Below are positions 12,843-23,746 of a DNA stretch of 64,000 nt, one piece after another (position 1 is the first letter of the stretch; every line of letters begins with the position of its first letter). Under the pieces are notes generated by a model. It saw only the letters and a program-made list of their open reading frames with translations. It ran no database searches and was not told the DNA's origin. The DNA lies in assembly GCF_037038585.1 (NCBI RefSeq), contig NC_092522.1, positions 48,211,661 through 48,275,660 on the forward strand. The letters run 5' to 3'. The position numbers were made by a program, and so were the translations under genes. Origin of the DNA: Patagioenas fasciata. Its lineage: Eukaryota > Chordata > Aves > Columbiformes > Columbidae.

Positions 12843-15507
12843 CACTTATAACTTAAGCACATAGAAGCCTGAGGATATTTGCAGTGTTTCTTCTGTGGCC
12901 TGCTCAATTCTGAAGCAGAGTAACTAAGTGAATTCACAAGTTTTAATGCAGCGTCAGAAGAAACATAAAGGTAAAGTGCTGAGTGAAGAGTCATAGCAGA
13001 AAAACAAACTCCACCGAACTGTTAGATGTCTCATGATAGATGAGTCAGAATCTCTTTGTTTTCTGCTACACTGTTACCAATTTAGCAGGCTGCAAAACGA
13101 GAAATGGAGCTGTGGATGACAAGAGATAATTTGTGAAAAATGCCCACAGCTTGTGGGGTAGATGAAAGACAAGATACAGCAGTTTCAAAATACCAAGAGA
13201 CACTCTATGTGGGCAAAGGGTGTGTCCAGGTTCCTCAAGCATTTGAGCAATTAAAATCTGAGTTACCATTCTTTCCAATAGTTTTCAGTGAGCAGAAGCA
13301 GGTGCCTTCTCTGAAGACCACTAGCAGATACATCAGCTATATGTTGCATCTGGCACCAAATGAAAGGCAAACATTTAGGCTCCAGTGATCCTCAGTTTGT
13401 CTCCTTCGTGAATTCCAGGGAGGAAAAGTTTTTTTTGCTGGGAAAGTGTAAAAAACAGTGCCATCAGTGGGATGTCACAGCATGGAACAAGAGCAGAAGT
13501 TCAGAGGTTACAATGAGGCCCAGCTTCAAGATTACTCACCTTTGCTTCTCTCATGTGAGCCAGATTCACCAGTGAAATTCATTTCATTTATATGTGATCC
13601 AAGTAAGGCTTCACCACCTACCACAGAACTCCAAAGATTAAGAGTTAAATACAGCTTTGGGCCATGTATGAACCATCAAAAGTAAGTGAATTTGCATTTT
13701 GATTACACTAGATATAGTTTGCTGAACTAAAACAATTTACTTTTTTAAGATTTGTGAATCCTCCTGTGAATTAAAATGTTCTGTATTTTAACTCCTAATG
13801 TTGGTCAGCAGACCAATGCTATATAATAGGCCTACAGAATAAGCCATGATTGTTTCTTGTCATTCTGTTGTTTCAAACTGAATACCTTAAAAACAAGAAC
13901 TGGGAGATGCAAGGTAGAATGGGAGCTTAGATTCTATTTGCACAATTTGAAAAGTAACTAAACCATTCAGTAGCAACTCAACAAAGATCCATGATTGAGG
14001 AAGACATCTCCCTGGGGTTCTTGACAGCATTGCATCTACATTTTCCCATATTTCAGGAAGGAGTTTAAAATGAGCTCAGAGAGAAAACAATTCAGAGAAA
14101 ATGAATGAGAATTATTATAGGAAATGAAAACCAGATCGTAGTGAAAAACTCTGAGCATGCTACCAATTTCCTTTATAACAGAACTGATTGAGGAATAACG
14201 CAGTTACAGTCTGAATGTACCAGCACTGAGCATGCAGCATGAATAAACTTTTCAGTGTAGTGGACAAAAGTATCACAAGATGCATTAACTGAAAGGCAGC
14301 CAGTTCAAACTAGGAATAAGGCACACATTTTTAACAGTGAAAGGAACTGAAACAATTTACCAAGGACTTCAGTGAAGTTTTCATCAATGAGAATGCATAT
14401 AGAATGATTGGAAGTTTTTCTAGAAGACACCTAGTTGAAACAAAAATTAATTCATGGAAGTTCAATGGCATGTCATATGCAGGTCAGACTAGATTATCAC
14501 AAATGGGTCTTCAGAGCTTTGAAGTCTAGGAATTTGTAAGAGATTGAAAAGATACTAACAAATTTTCTTCCAGTAGAATGTCCTTAACAAAGATCAATCT
14601 CTCTATCTATCAATGGATTTTCCATACTTTCCATCACCGTCTTAAGTCTTTCCCAAATAAATTAGTGTAGTGAGATCAATAGTGATTTCATAGTGTTTTC
14701 TCTTTTTCAGCCTGCCTTGGTTATTGAAAGAACCATTTAGTCTGAATATACACAATCTTTTATTTCACTTGAGAAACAACCCATCCAATTATATCTCATT
14801 CAAGCAGCATCTTAAAATGAAAGTCTTAATGAATATAGTAAAGCTGCCAACTAAGAAATGCAAGAACTTTAAAACTTCTTTAAAAATTAGTTTTGAACAG
14901 TTTTCTGTCAATAGTTAAGTATGTTTACAATATAATTATGTTTATGGTTTCTAATTTTAGATTTTTCTGAGTTAGTCAAGTGCAAAAGTTCTGGTTGGAC
15001 CATGCGGAAAACAATCTTTACATGCTTTCGTAGCTCTGCTGATTTTCTTTCATCTTTCAAATACCCCCAACTTGTCATGTGCTGAAACCAAGTCTGGAAA
15101 ATGTCAGTCCCAGAAAACATGCTTGTGGAACTAATAGCAAAATAAAACCAACCAAACAAACAAAAAAACCCCAAACCTGTGGATGTATTAAAAACTGAAC
15201 TCAGAGATAATTATAATGGAATTTTGGTGCATATTACCAGTTTTCCTAACTGAAGATGCAGACATTAGGAGACCTGCCAGCAGAAGTTGCCCAGGAGATG
15301 TGCTGAAGCAGCCAGCCTGTCTTTTCTCCCAGGCTGACTTCATTTACATGCCTCATCACGCCAAGTTAGTCCAGTCCTTTTCCCTCCCCAGCAGAATCAG
15401 ATGTTGCAACCTATTTACAGTGAGGAGGTTCCCTTACTGGGTGAACTTTCTGTTACCTGGCAGGAGAAATTCCTGGGGAATTAATGCAGCCTCAGTACCT
15501 GTGAAGC
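12843..15507. other. Intergenic DNA, no gene seen
   Basis: AT-rich sequence with only short openings, none resembling a known family. A short A/C-rich patch lies near 15,140-15,175. No repeat family was recognised. Confidence 0.55.
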
Positions 15508-15703
15508 AGCTAAGGCAGGGGTGTCAAACTCATTTTCACCAGGGGCCACATCAGCCTCGCCATTTCTTTCAAAGGGCCGAATGTAATTTTAGGACTCTAG
15601 CCTTACATTTATATGGTCCTAAAATTACATTCGGCCCTTTGAAGGCAACCGTGAGGCTGATGTTGCCCCTGGTGAAGATGAGTTTGACACCCCTGAGCTC
15701 AGG
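15508..15703. mobile_element. Palindromic hAT-type MITE with 8-bp target duplication
   Basis: The element body is 15,516-15,695 (180 bp). It begins CAGGGGTGTCAAACTCAT and ends with its near-perfect reverse complement, ending GACACCCCTG. The arms stay complementary far inward: the left arm's 'ccgaatgtaattttaggac' pairs with 'gtcctaaaattacattcgg' in the right arm. Only a short central loop (about 15,599-15,615) is unpaired, so most of the element can fold into one hairpin. The flanks are AGCTAAGG (15,508-15,515) and AGCTCAGG (15,696-15,703), an 8-bp duplication with one mismatch, which is the hAT signature. There is no transposase ORF; it is a non-autonomous copy. The 204-codon opening at 15,216-15,830 merely runs through it. 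Confidence 0.87.
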
Positions 15704-15893
15704 GATTAGAAATGCATTTTCAAGTCATGGAAGGTTTCTGATGAAGAGTGCAGCAGCACTCTGCCAGAAGTGCAGCAGAGTACAGATGCCACAGAAGACA
15801 ATGGGACATTTTTTTGCAAGTAGAAATTGAACATCCATGTTAGATATTTGCTGTCATTGCCCCAGTCCCAGTAAAAAGTGGTGTATATGATGG

Positions 15894-15940
15894 GTGCAAA
15901 TTTCACAGGGTTTGTGCAAATTTCACCGGGTTTGTGCAAG
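15894..15940 (+). repeat. Short 20-bp minisatellite, about 2.4 copies
   Basis: Two adjacent 20-bp units, GTGCAAATTTCACAGGGTTT and a copy with one base change (A to C at position 14), are followed by the first six bases of a third unit plus a diverged base. The array lies about 200 bp to the right of the hAT-type element. No function is suggested. Confidence 0.85.
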
Positions 15941-18900
15941 TCAACCCACACTGCTGCAGAGTAGTTGTATGTTACCCAGCATGACAACACATTGAGACTT
16001 CAGTCTGGGAATATCCACAGTACAGTTTGATCAGCACTGTGCAAGAGAAATTCACCCTTTTCCTGCTTCTGTCTGCCTCTCTTCTTCTATATATGTACTC
16101 TTAAGGCTTTGTGTCTGTTGACAGACTCTCAGGGGAAACCTGTGGTAGAAATGTATCAAGCCAGGCATACTCCTGTCTCACCACCACTGGGAGGAAGCTG
16201 TTTGGTGGCTTTCCAAGAGCTCCTCAGCAAAGGACAGACTACAGTTGCCTTGTCTTACTATTGGAGATATGTCCACTGCCAGGACACCCAGATTCTGCTT
16301 CATGTTACGTTTAATTAGGGTGAATCTTGCTTATTGTCTGAAGTGCAATTCAGTGGGGGAGGAGGGGGGAAGGCCTGTCACAAGTTAAATAGTTGGGGAA
16401 TTAGTGAAATACTATGTAATTAGAAGAATGGCTTCTTTCCACAGTGAATGAAAGCCAAAACGTCTGTGAATCTCGTTTTGGCATCTAGCAGGAAAACTGT
16501 CAGCCTGGTTATAGTAAAGATGATAATATTATGTTGTTTAATCTTATCTGGATATGTCCCCTCCAGTGGTTTCCTGCTGGTAAACCACAGAGAAGAGAGG
16601 CAGTAGTAAGTAAACTAGAGGAAGTGAGATGAAATATAGTGTGCTCCTCTGGTTAATAGGGGATTCATGTGAAGGATATTGCTAATTAAAACCAATAGTA
16701 TTTTCCTCCATCTGGGCTTTCAAACCCGGTTTCAGAGGACACAGAGGATGTTTTGTTTCAGCGAATCGCTCATAGTTTAGGGAAGCCATGGGATGAAATA
16801 TTAGTATTGCAGTAAACTGTGCTTGTGCTTTAAGAGCAACACATGAAATAGGCATTTTCCAGATTGTGAATACATGGTTTCACCCACATAATGTCCAAAT
16901 GAAAGGGTAGCTTGGGGTTAGAAGAGCAAAATCCACCCTCAGCCTACTCTGAGATACAAGGAACTGCCAAACAGTTGTGGTTACTGGAATAAGAGCTCTT
17001 GTGTCCCCAGGCTATGTGTGTGTGGCTCCAGGGCTGCTGGATCTATGGAAACATGAAGTCTGGGGAATTGCCTGCAGTGCTGACCTTCAAACCAGCCTGC
17101 AGATGATATGGTGATGTACAGGGAGTGTGCAAAGCCAGCAGCTGCCTCCCTGCTACTACTCAGAGCTTTCCTCAGCTATGAGCAGAGGGAGCTGAGGTTG
17201 CTCCAAAGACCTGGCCAGAATTCCCTTATAGAGCACCGCACCTCATTAACTGCATCAGGAAATACCAAGCTACATCAGCAAAAGGATTTGCAAGTGAGAT
17301 GACATCTTCATGCAGTGGTGAGATCTCGTGCTCAGTGCTTACTTCACCTGGATTCTAGGCTTGTGCCCAAGGGTGAGGAAACAAACCTAAACTTTCTTCA
17401 GCTTGCCTATTCATGAGTGCCTTGTGTCAGCAAAATGTGCCTCATCATGTGGCTACCGGATGTTTTCTTCACCTCCTGCACCACTTCCAAGGATCCCACT
17501 ATAACTCGCTTCCCCAACAATGAATGGAAAAGTCCACCTTTGTTGTTGGAGTTGTCTTTACATCACTGGAAACAAACAGTCTGTAGGAGATGTTGAAACA
17601 AACTTCCTGTGTTACAGTGTCTGAAGACTGGCTTCAAATGTGGCTGAGCTGGGTACTTTGAAATTAAATACGAAGGGGAGAAGCAAAGAAAAGATGCTGC
17701 AGGAAAAATTTGGAATGCCTCTTAATCAGAGCTATCCAAGCTGTGGCCTGTGGGATGTCTTCTGCCTGTCTTCTGCTTGTATAGTATCTGGCCCATAGCT
17801 GAACAGTTATGATACCTTCTGGGTCCATATTGTCAAAGGCTGGACTGTCCTACTGTGACTTATCCCAAATCTGCGGCAAGTTGAGTTTCCTGCACTGGTC
17901 AATTCAAGTGAAATACATGCATCCTGGAAGCTGAAGGGAGAATCAATTTCTTCTTTTCTCCCTACCCTTTTCAATAACATTTTTGTGTTTATCAGTATTT
18001 TATCAGGAATTCCTCTTACCCCATTTGCTCTTGTGCTTTTGAGACTTCAACAGCCCTTTATTATTGCAAAAAGCTCTTGTTTACCTCTTTTCACCTGCGT
18101 TCTGGTTTCTGGACCTTGTTCTTCTCATGCTGGCTCCCTGAGGGTACACAGATGGTAGCCTGGAAGCCAAAAGGAATGATACTGGAGGAGTGAGAGGGAG
18201 GAAAAAAAAAAAAAAAAAACCAACAAAAACCAACAAAAAGAGAAAGAAGAAAACCAGTGATCACAGCAAGCCTCCAGACTTTCCTAACAGCAAAACCCTA
18301 ATACATATCAGTGTGCTGGATCTTGTCAAGATGCAGGTAATGTATAATTTTGGGAATGCAACCTAAACAACATTTAGCTTGTTGGCTGTAAATGTTTAGA
18401 CCTGTTAAGTAAGATATCACAGTTCTGTCATGAAGTACATTCTGTCAGCTGATAAATATTTTTTTATTCACGGGCAGTGTCATAGTTAGTCTGTTCTTTA
18501 ATGGTGGACGTCAGCCTCGGAAGCACCACACAGCAGAATGTCTAAGTTTTTCTTGTATCCAAACCAAGCTCTCTTACACAGGCTAGGGGTGCAGTTTGCA
18601 GTAAGGTCAATTCACCCTATGTGCAAGAAGGAGTTAATCTCACCACTGCAGTCTCTAGGGATTGACTGGCGTTTTTCACGAGGATAAGGAAATGCCATGA
18701 TGTACAGATAACTTCAGGCAGGTTTTTTTAGGCATAGTGTTCTTTAAAATAGTAGGTGAAACACCGAAATATTCTTGGCGAAAGCTGATTTGCATCCAAA
18801 GTGCTTTATAAAATGAGCCTTTGAAGGAAAACCCAGTAACTAAATGCAAATATTGTTCTTAGCATACAAAATATGACAGCTCTGTTACCTGTTATATAGT

Positions 18901-18959
18901 ACCCTACCAGCTTCCGAAGGTTGCACATGAAATGTAACCAAGCTTATTACAGAACCATT
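15941..18959. other. Intergenic DNA, no gene seen
   Basis: No supported gene. A run of 18 A at 18,202-18,219 is followed by A/C-rich sequence to about 18,245. It could be a decayed retroposon tail, but no body is recognisable. The openings at 16,109-16,318 overlap each other in different frames and carry no domain. Confidence 0.5.
18202..18246 (+). repeat. Poly-A run with A/C-rich tail
   Basis: Eighteen consecutive A residues are followed by 'ccaacaaaaaccaacaaaaag'. This is a low-complexity tract. No SINE or LINE body can be seen on its left side. Confidence 0.7.
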
Positions 18960-19390
18960 TCGCTGCTCTGACGATGCAAGCAGCAGAAAATGAGCCGCAG
19001 CAGAGGCAGGTTAGTGATTAACACGGGCAAGGTCAGCAAGCCGGAGTGCGAGCCGGACACCGGCAGCAACACCGACACCAGCAGCAACACCGGCCCCGGC
19101 GGCCCGGGGACACCTGGCGGCGGCAGCGGCAGGAGCGCGGTCCCGGGTGCTGGTGCCGCCCCTCGCCTTCCCCTGCTGCCCGAGGGGGAAGCCGGGCCGG
19201 GCCGGGCCGGGCCGGGCCGTGGGGTACCCAGCGAAGCTGCCCTGCGCAGCAGCGTGGCCGGGCAGGGCTTGCCGAGAACAGGCGGCTTGTCAGGCTCTGC
19301 TTGGGCCGCCTGGCCCCGAACGGGCACTGCCGAAACCAGCGCTCGATGCAGAGCAGTTTGCGTTGTTCAGTATTAACGCACTTCTGTCAG
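18960..19390. promoter_or_regulatory. Small upstream CpG-rich patch, possible alternative promoter
   Basis: About 400 bp of GC-rich, CpG-dense sequence rises sharply out of AT-rich flanks, roughly 2.6 kb upstream of the coding exon at 21,995. It includes a clean (GCCGG)5 pentamer run at 19,191-19,219 and many CGG/GCC trinucleotides. On the plus strand ATG at 18,990 opens 128 codons. On the minus strand 126 codons are open at 18,947-19,327. Both readings are Gly/Pro/Ala/Arg-rich, as any stop-poor GC-rich DNA would be, so I do not call either a protein. Possible donors ('AGAGGCAG|gttagt' near 19,012) could make this a non-coding or alternative first exon of the downstream gene. It could also be a divergent lncRNA promoter. 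Confidence 0.5.
19191..19219 (+). repeat. (GCCGG)5 pentanucleotide repeat
   Basis: Five consecutive GCCGG units plus a partial sixth lie in the centre of the small CpG-rich patch. The run is GC-only and so may form secondary structure or be prone to assembly error. Confidence 0.9.
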
Positions 19391-20989
19391 GTGAGGGCTG
19401 TTAGTGACAGGGTGCAAAAAGGCGCTTTCACACCTGAGCAGGACAAAAATACATAGCATGACGTAGGGGGGGGTGAGAGTTTGCCCGGAAGATCAAAAAA
19501 GAGAAGAGAAATCAGGAAGGACTGGGGAGGACTCTTGCTAAAGAAGGCCCTGAGAGAGTCCAGAGAGCAACTATTCTGGTCCTCTAGTTTTCTTTCAGAG
19601 CAAGAGATGCAGGGTACAACATGCATGATAGTAAGGAGAGAAAATTGAGCAATCGCTGCAAGGAGTCTGAACTCCAGGGAGGCAGCATGTCCTCAAAGGG
19701 AAAAGGACTCATTGAAATCAGCGGCCAGAGCACTCCAGTAATGAGAACTTGGCTGGCACAGAGATCAGAGATGAGTACTGCCTACCATATCCTGTGTGCA
19801 CTTACACCTCTCCTGATTCTCTGTCTTTCCGTTGACATTTTCTGGGCTAGTTTTTAAGGGAATGAACCTTCCAGTAAGGACATGGTCTAGAACACAGTTG
19901 AAGTGGAAAAATACGCTGTTCCTTTCACTTGCAGTGTTTTTTTCTGAAGCTCCTTGTCAAGACAATAATAATATTATTCCTGTGGTCTTACTTCAGCACA
20001 AAGACAGTCTCCTGCCTAACTGGACTAGTGATTTTGTGTAGAAAATATAACATTAAAAAATGAAATTCTAACCAAAACAATAACACTTGGGAATGCATCC
20101 AAATATTAACTAATGAATATAAGGTTTGCCAGTGCTTTTAGAATAAATGTTGACACCTTAAACTTTGTTTTAATAGGGCTGCATGAATCTATGCTTACAT
20201 TTAGGATTGTGGACTGTATTTCTGGATTTAAAATGTATAGTAAAAAAGCAGTTAAGCACAATAACCTAAAATTTGGCCTCTCTTGTGTGTTTAGGATCTG
20301 TGGCATACATGTGGCAGTTCCTTTCCACTAAAGCCTTCTGCTCTGTTTCCAGCAAAGGGCAGACAGTGAGGAGAAGTTTACAAGGCAGCGAAATACTTGT
20401 AAATGTCAACATGGCAGTCTGCTCCCCAGACCTGAGCAAACAGGTACAACCAGAAAGTTACATACCCATGACAGGTGGGCGCAGGTGGAGGGGAAAGCAA
20501 GTGAGAGAGGAATAGGGGAAAAAAAAAAATCCTGTGTTGTTTCTGTAGGGTTCTGTAGGAGTAGACTTTATTCCAATTATGTTGCAGGCCTCATAATTTG
20601 GCATAGCAGATGGGAGCAGCCACATCAGTCATGATAACATCTTCTATTTTGCAACCTCAGTGTAGAAGTGGGTCCTATGATTGCAGATATGGTCCCTTGT
20701 AGAACTGGCCTGCAGAGTAGAAATAGGGAAATTCAAATTCCAAAACCAGACTTTGGTTTGCTTACCAGAACGTGTGGAGGAGGTGGAGGAAATGCCGATA
20801 CCTAGCCATGGCTTATTTGGCAGGCAAACTAAACACGTTCAGGGCTGTACAACACGGAGGGAAAGCACCGCTGCTCCTCACTGCTTACAATTTAGGAGCG
20901 GTATGCAGAAGGCAGGCTTTTCCGAGGACTGCACTGCCATCTGTTCCTTCGCTATAGGTGTCTCTGCTTTGAAGCTGTAGGTAAGAACA
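19391..20989. other. Spacer between the two CpG-rich areas
   Basis: Composition returns to average. Openings of 60-100 codons occur on both strands without domains. No repeat family was recognised. CpG density starts to rise again near 20,930-21,000 at the edge of the main island. Confidence 0.5.
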
Positions 20990-21603
20990 ACAGGCGCGGT
21001 GGGATGGGAACACCGCCCAAGTGTCGCTCCCTGCTGCAGGCCGGGGAGGGTCTCAGAAGGGCGTTCACTCAGACAATGCAGAGCCCGGCAGGACGGCATA
21101 GAGGCTCGGCCACCCCGCTGCTCGCCACCCCCGAGACTCCCGTCGGAAGGAGCCGGGGGGGCGCAAGAGCCCTAGGGTGGGCGGCACCGGCGGTCTGCGG
21201 TAACGGCGGCGGGGCAGGGGCGGGGGGCCCGGGGCTGAGAGGCCTGGCGCGGCCGGGCGGCTTTGTCCAGGGTCTTGAAAGCGGGAGCGAGGGGCCGTGC
21301 GAGGCAGGGGCCGTGGCGCCACGCTGCACGGGCACCCCTCGGCCCCGGCGCTGCGCTGGGGCTCGGCTGGGCACGGCAGCGGCTGGGGGGCCCGATCCGG
21401 GCAAGCGTCCCACCAGCTCGTTGCCGGGGCCCTGTGCCCTGCCCTCCCCTCGTCCATCCACCCCACCTGTTGCTACCTTCCGTTCACAAACTCGCAGCCT
21501 GGCCCCAGGCGCCCCGCTAAGCCCTGGGATCCCCTCTCGGGACGTCGCTGCAATGGGTAAGGCGGGGGGAGGGAGGGGGAAAAAGAGGCGGTGGGCACGC
21601 CGA

Positions 21604-21724
21604 GGGGCGGGGCCTGGTTTTTGGTTGCGCGGCAGCGAGAGTGGCCAATGCGGGGTTGGCGTTCCCCCGGGGCCGAGCCGGCGAAGCCAATGGGAGGCGG
21701 GGCCGGCAGGTGGGGCGGGGCCGG
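21604..21724 (+). promoter_or_regulatory. Putative TATA-less core promoter with CCAAT and GC boxes
   Basis: Two CCAAT motifs (21,645-21,649 and 21,687-21,691) sit among three Sp1-type GC boxes: GGGGCGGGGC at 21,604, GGAGGCGGGGCC near 21,693 and TGGGGCGGGG near 21,711. No TATA box is evident. CCAAT boxes usually lie 60-100 bp upstream of the start of transcription, so I infer a start region around 21,740-21,850. That leaves a 5' untranslated region of about 150-250 bases before ATG 21,995. The orientation is consistent with the plus-strand splice donor at 22,052. Confidence 0.7.
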
Positions 21725-21925
21725 CAGAAGGGGTGGGAGGGCAGAGGAGAGGGGGTGTGTGGCAGCGCTGCTCCCGCCCCTCCCTCCGCCTCTCCGCCCT
21801 GTCCGGTGGTGGAGCCGCACTCGAGACCCAGCGCCCGGCAGAGAGGGCTGCAGCGGGACGAGAGGAGCGGAGGGGGCTCCGGCTCCCCGCGGGAGAAGCG
21901 GGCGCCGCTGTCGGGGAGCGACGGG

Positions 21926-21975
21926 GGAACGGAACGGAGCGGAGCGGAGCCTAGCCTAGCCGAGCCTAGCCTAGC
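21926..21975 (+). repeat. Ten-unit pentanucleotide tract in the putative 5' UTR
   Basis: Exactly 50 bp can be divided into ten pentamers: two GGAAC, three GGAGC, two CTAGC, one CGAGC and two CTAGC. All share the pattern NNARC. The tract ends 19 bp before the proposed start codon. It looks like an imperfect, degenerating pentanucleotide microsatellite that grew by unit duplication with later substitutions. Confidence 0.85.
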
Positions 21976-21994
21976 CTGTGTGCGTGCAGGGGCC

Positions 21995-22051
21995 ATGGGG
22001 GTCCCGCGGCGGGAGCAGCCGGAGCGCGGGCAGCAGCAGCGGCAGTACCAG
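21995..22051 (+). CDS. First coding exon of an unidentified gene (5' partial CDS)
   Basis: ATG at 21,995 lies in a strong Kozak context (GGGGCCATGG, purine-poor at -3 but G at +4). It opens 19 codons, MGVPRREQPERGQQQRQYQ, that end exactly at CAG|GTAAGG, a near-consensus splice donor at 22,052, in phase 0. The peptide is basic and Gln/Arg-rich with no signal peptide or membrane segment. I do not recognise the protein family, and 19 residues are too few to assign it. The location in a CpG island directly downstream of CCAAT and GC boxes supports a real first exon. The same frame is open upstream back to ATG 21,641, so the true start could lie further 5', or the exon could even be non-coding. 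It is joined most plausibly to the exon at 46,939. Confidence 0.6.
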
Positions 22052-23728
22052 GTAAGGAGCGGCGCTTGCCGTGTCCGTGCCCCGGGGTGGCGGGCGGGGT
22101 GCCCGGGGGAACGCGGGCGTACGAGCACTTTCCTTCCCGGGAAGAGCTCGGGAGCAGTTTGGGGAGTGGGGTGGTGGGGAGAGACCGTTCTTCTCTCTCC
22201 TCCTCTGATGCCATTGGGAGTTCCCTTGGTCCCATAGTGGTGAAAGCCTCGGCTTCTCCGGGCTCCGCGGGAGGGCTGCGGGCTGCGGCGGGGAGATGAC
22301 GAGGAGCCGCGGGCCCCCCTTCTCCGCCGGCACCCTGTCCTCGTCCCCGCCGCCGCACCGTCCCCGCCGCGCCGGAGAGGGGTGGCTCGCTGCTGCGCGT
22401 CGCCTGTGTCAATAGCGTTGTGGTCCGCGGGGCCGAGAGGTTTAAATGGAGTGTCCGTGGGGCGGGGGAGGTGTAAATTGAGTGTTCGTGGGCCGCGGGG
22501 TGAGGGGGGGGTCTAGGTGGGGTGGCCAGTAACATTTGGGGCGGTTTTGCCACCGGCTGCAAGAGCTCTGCGCCCGATCACGCTGTTTCCGTGTCCGAAG
22601 CCCGCTTGAAGAATGCTGGTAATTGCGAGTAAGTTTGCTTGGATGGGTCGTCTCTGGGATAGAGCTGGATTTCAGAGCGGAGATGGTGCGGTGGGGGCCG
22701 CCAGGCTTTTGAGGTAGCAGAGGGGAAGATTCTTTAGCCCGTGTAGTTTCTTTAAGTGACTTTAATGCTATTTACTTCTTGTAGACGAGGCGCCAGATTT
22801 ATCCGTTTGCACTCTTTGTTTTCTTGTAACGCTCTGCCGTATAGCAGTGTTCAATGGTCCGTTCTCCAAACTTAGGATCTGATTCGTTAAATGACGGTCA
22901 GTTGAGATCAACTTTGCTTTAGGTTTTATTCTTCTGGGTCTGTACCTCTTCTGTGGTGCTCCGCAGCGTTTTGCCGAGGGGGTGTATGTCCGTGTGAATG
23001 TGGAAGTAGCATTACGCAGTCTTGACAAAGACGACTCTGAAGTTGACAAATTTCAGAGGTGGCTATTAACGTTCACCAAGTAGGTCAGTAAACTAGCTTA
23101 GGACTTGCTGCTGGGTTATTTTAACAAGTTAGTAGTCTGAATATTTGCTTTCAGCCGGTCTTTTTCAGAGGAAACGAGTTTTAGTTTTTATGATGCAGAG
23201 GACATGCAAAGTTAAAGAGAATTGCACATGTAAATTTTCCCGATCTCTTTTGTACGCAGTTTTCACTTCTAGAAGTTAACACTAGATGGCTTTCTTATAT
23301 CAGATATCCAACAGAGAAGGAAAGCATGTAATCTGTCTTTGCAGCCTACTATTTCTGTATTTGTCTGGGGTTTTTTCGCTTCGCATGAATAGTAAACTGC
23401 CTTCTCGATCAGTTCTGCACTGATTAGACCAGAGCAGAATTTGAAGTTTGCTTACTAGCTGACATAATTAATTGTTTTGATCAGCTCATCTCAATACTCA
23501 TAGGCATTATTGTATATGTGTACTACCAATATCTGTAGAAGTTTGTTTAGTTGGAAGATAGCTTTGTAAAATATTTAGGTTGCTTTAAAGGAAGGCAGCT
23601 ACATAAGGTAGGATGTTTGAAAATGGGAAAAAATCCACAATAATTCAATCTCTCAGTTACTACTTAGTTTGCTTGGCCTATTTTAAAAAGGACTGTAGTG
23701 CATTAATATTGTTTGTTCAGCTGTTTTG

Positions 23729-23746
23729 TTTTTTTTTTTTTTTTTT
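23729..23746 (+). repeat. Poly-T run (18)
   Basis: A homopolymer tract in intron 1. No adjacent element body was recognised. Confidence 0.9.

Larger units (their letters stand above)
20990..22530. promoter_or_regulatory. Main CpG island over the gene's 5' end
   Basis: About 1.5 kb is strongly GC-rich with abundant CpG, in contrast to AT-rich DNA on both sides. It covers the putative core promoter, the 5' untranslated region, the first coding exon (21,995-22,051) and the start of intron 1. CpGs thin out gradually to about 23,050. The size and the CCAAT and GC boxes inside it fit a housekeeping-type or broadly expressed vertebrate promoter. The long openings here (316 codons on plus, about 200 codons on each strand) come from the scarcity of stop codons in GC-rich sequence. 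Confidence 0.9.

Noticed and set aside
12099-12864. Plus-strand ORFs of 76-113 codons
   Set aside because: They are antisense readings of the minus-strand CR1 element.
15216-15830. 204-codon plus-strand ORF
   Set aside because: It runs straight through a palindromic non-coding hAT-type element and has no family resemblance.
18947-19456. ORFs of 126-136 codons on both strands in the small CpG-rich patch
   Set aside because: Same composition effect: overlapping openings in several frames and on both strands, with no recognisable domain.
21004-21954. 316-codon plus-strand ORF, with other 115-203-codon ORFs on both strands at 21,065-22,562
   Set aside because: All frames lie in the CpG island, where stop codons are rare. 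Products are Gly/Pro/Arg/Ala-rich without domains, several frames are open at once on both strands, and the ORF spans promoter motifs.
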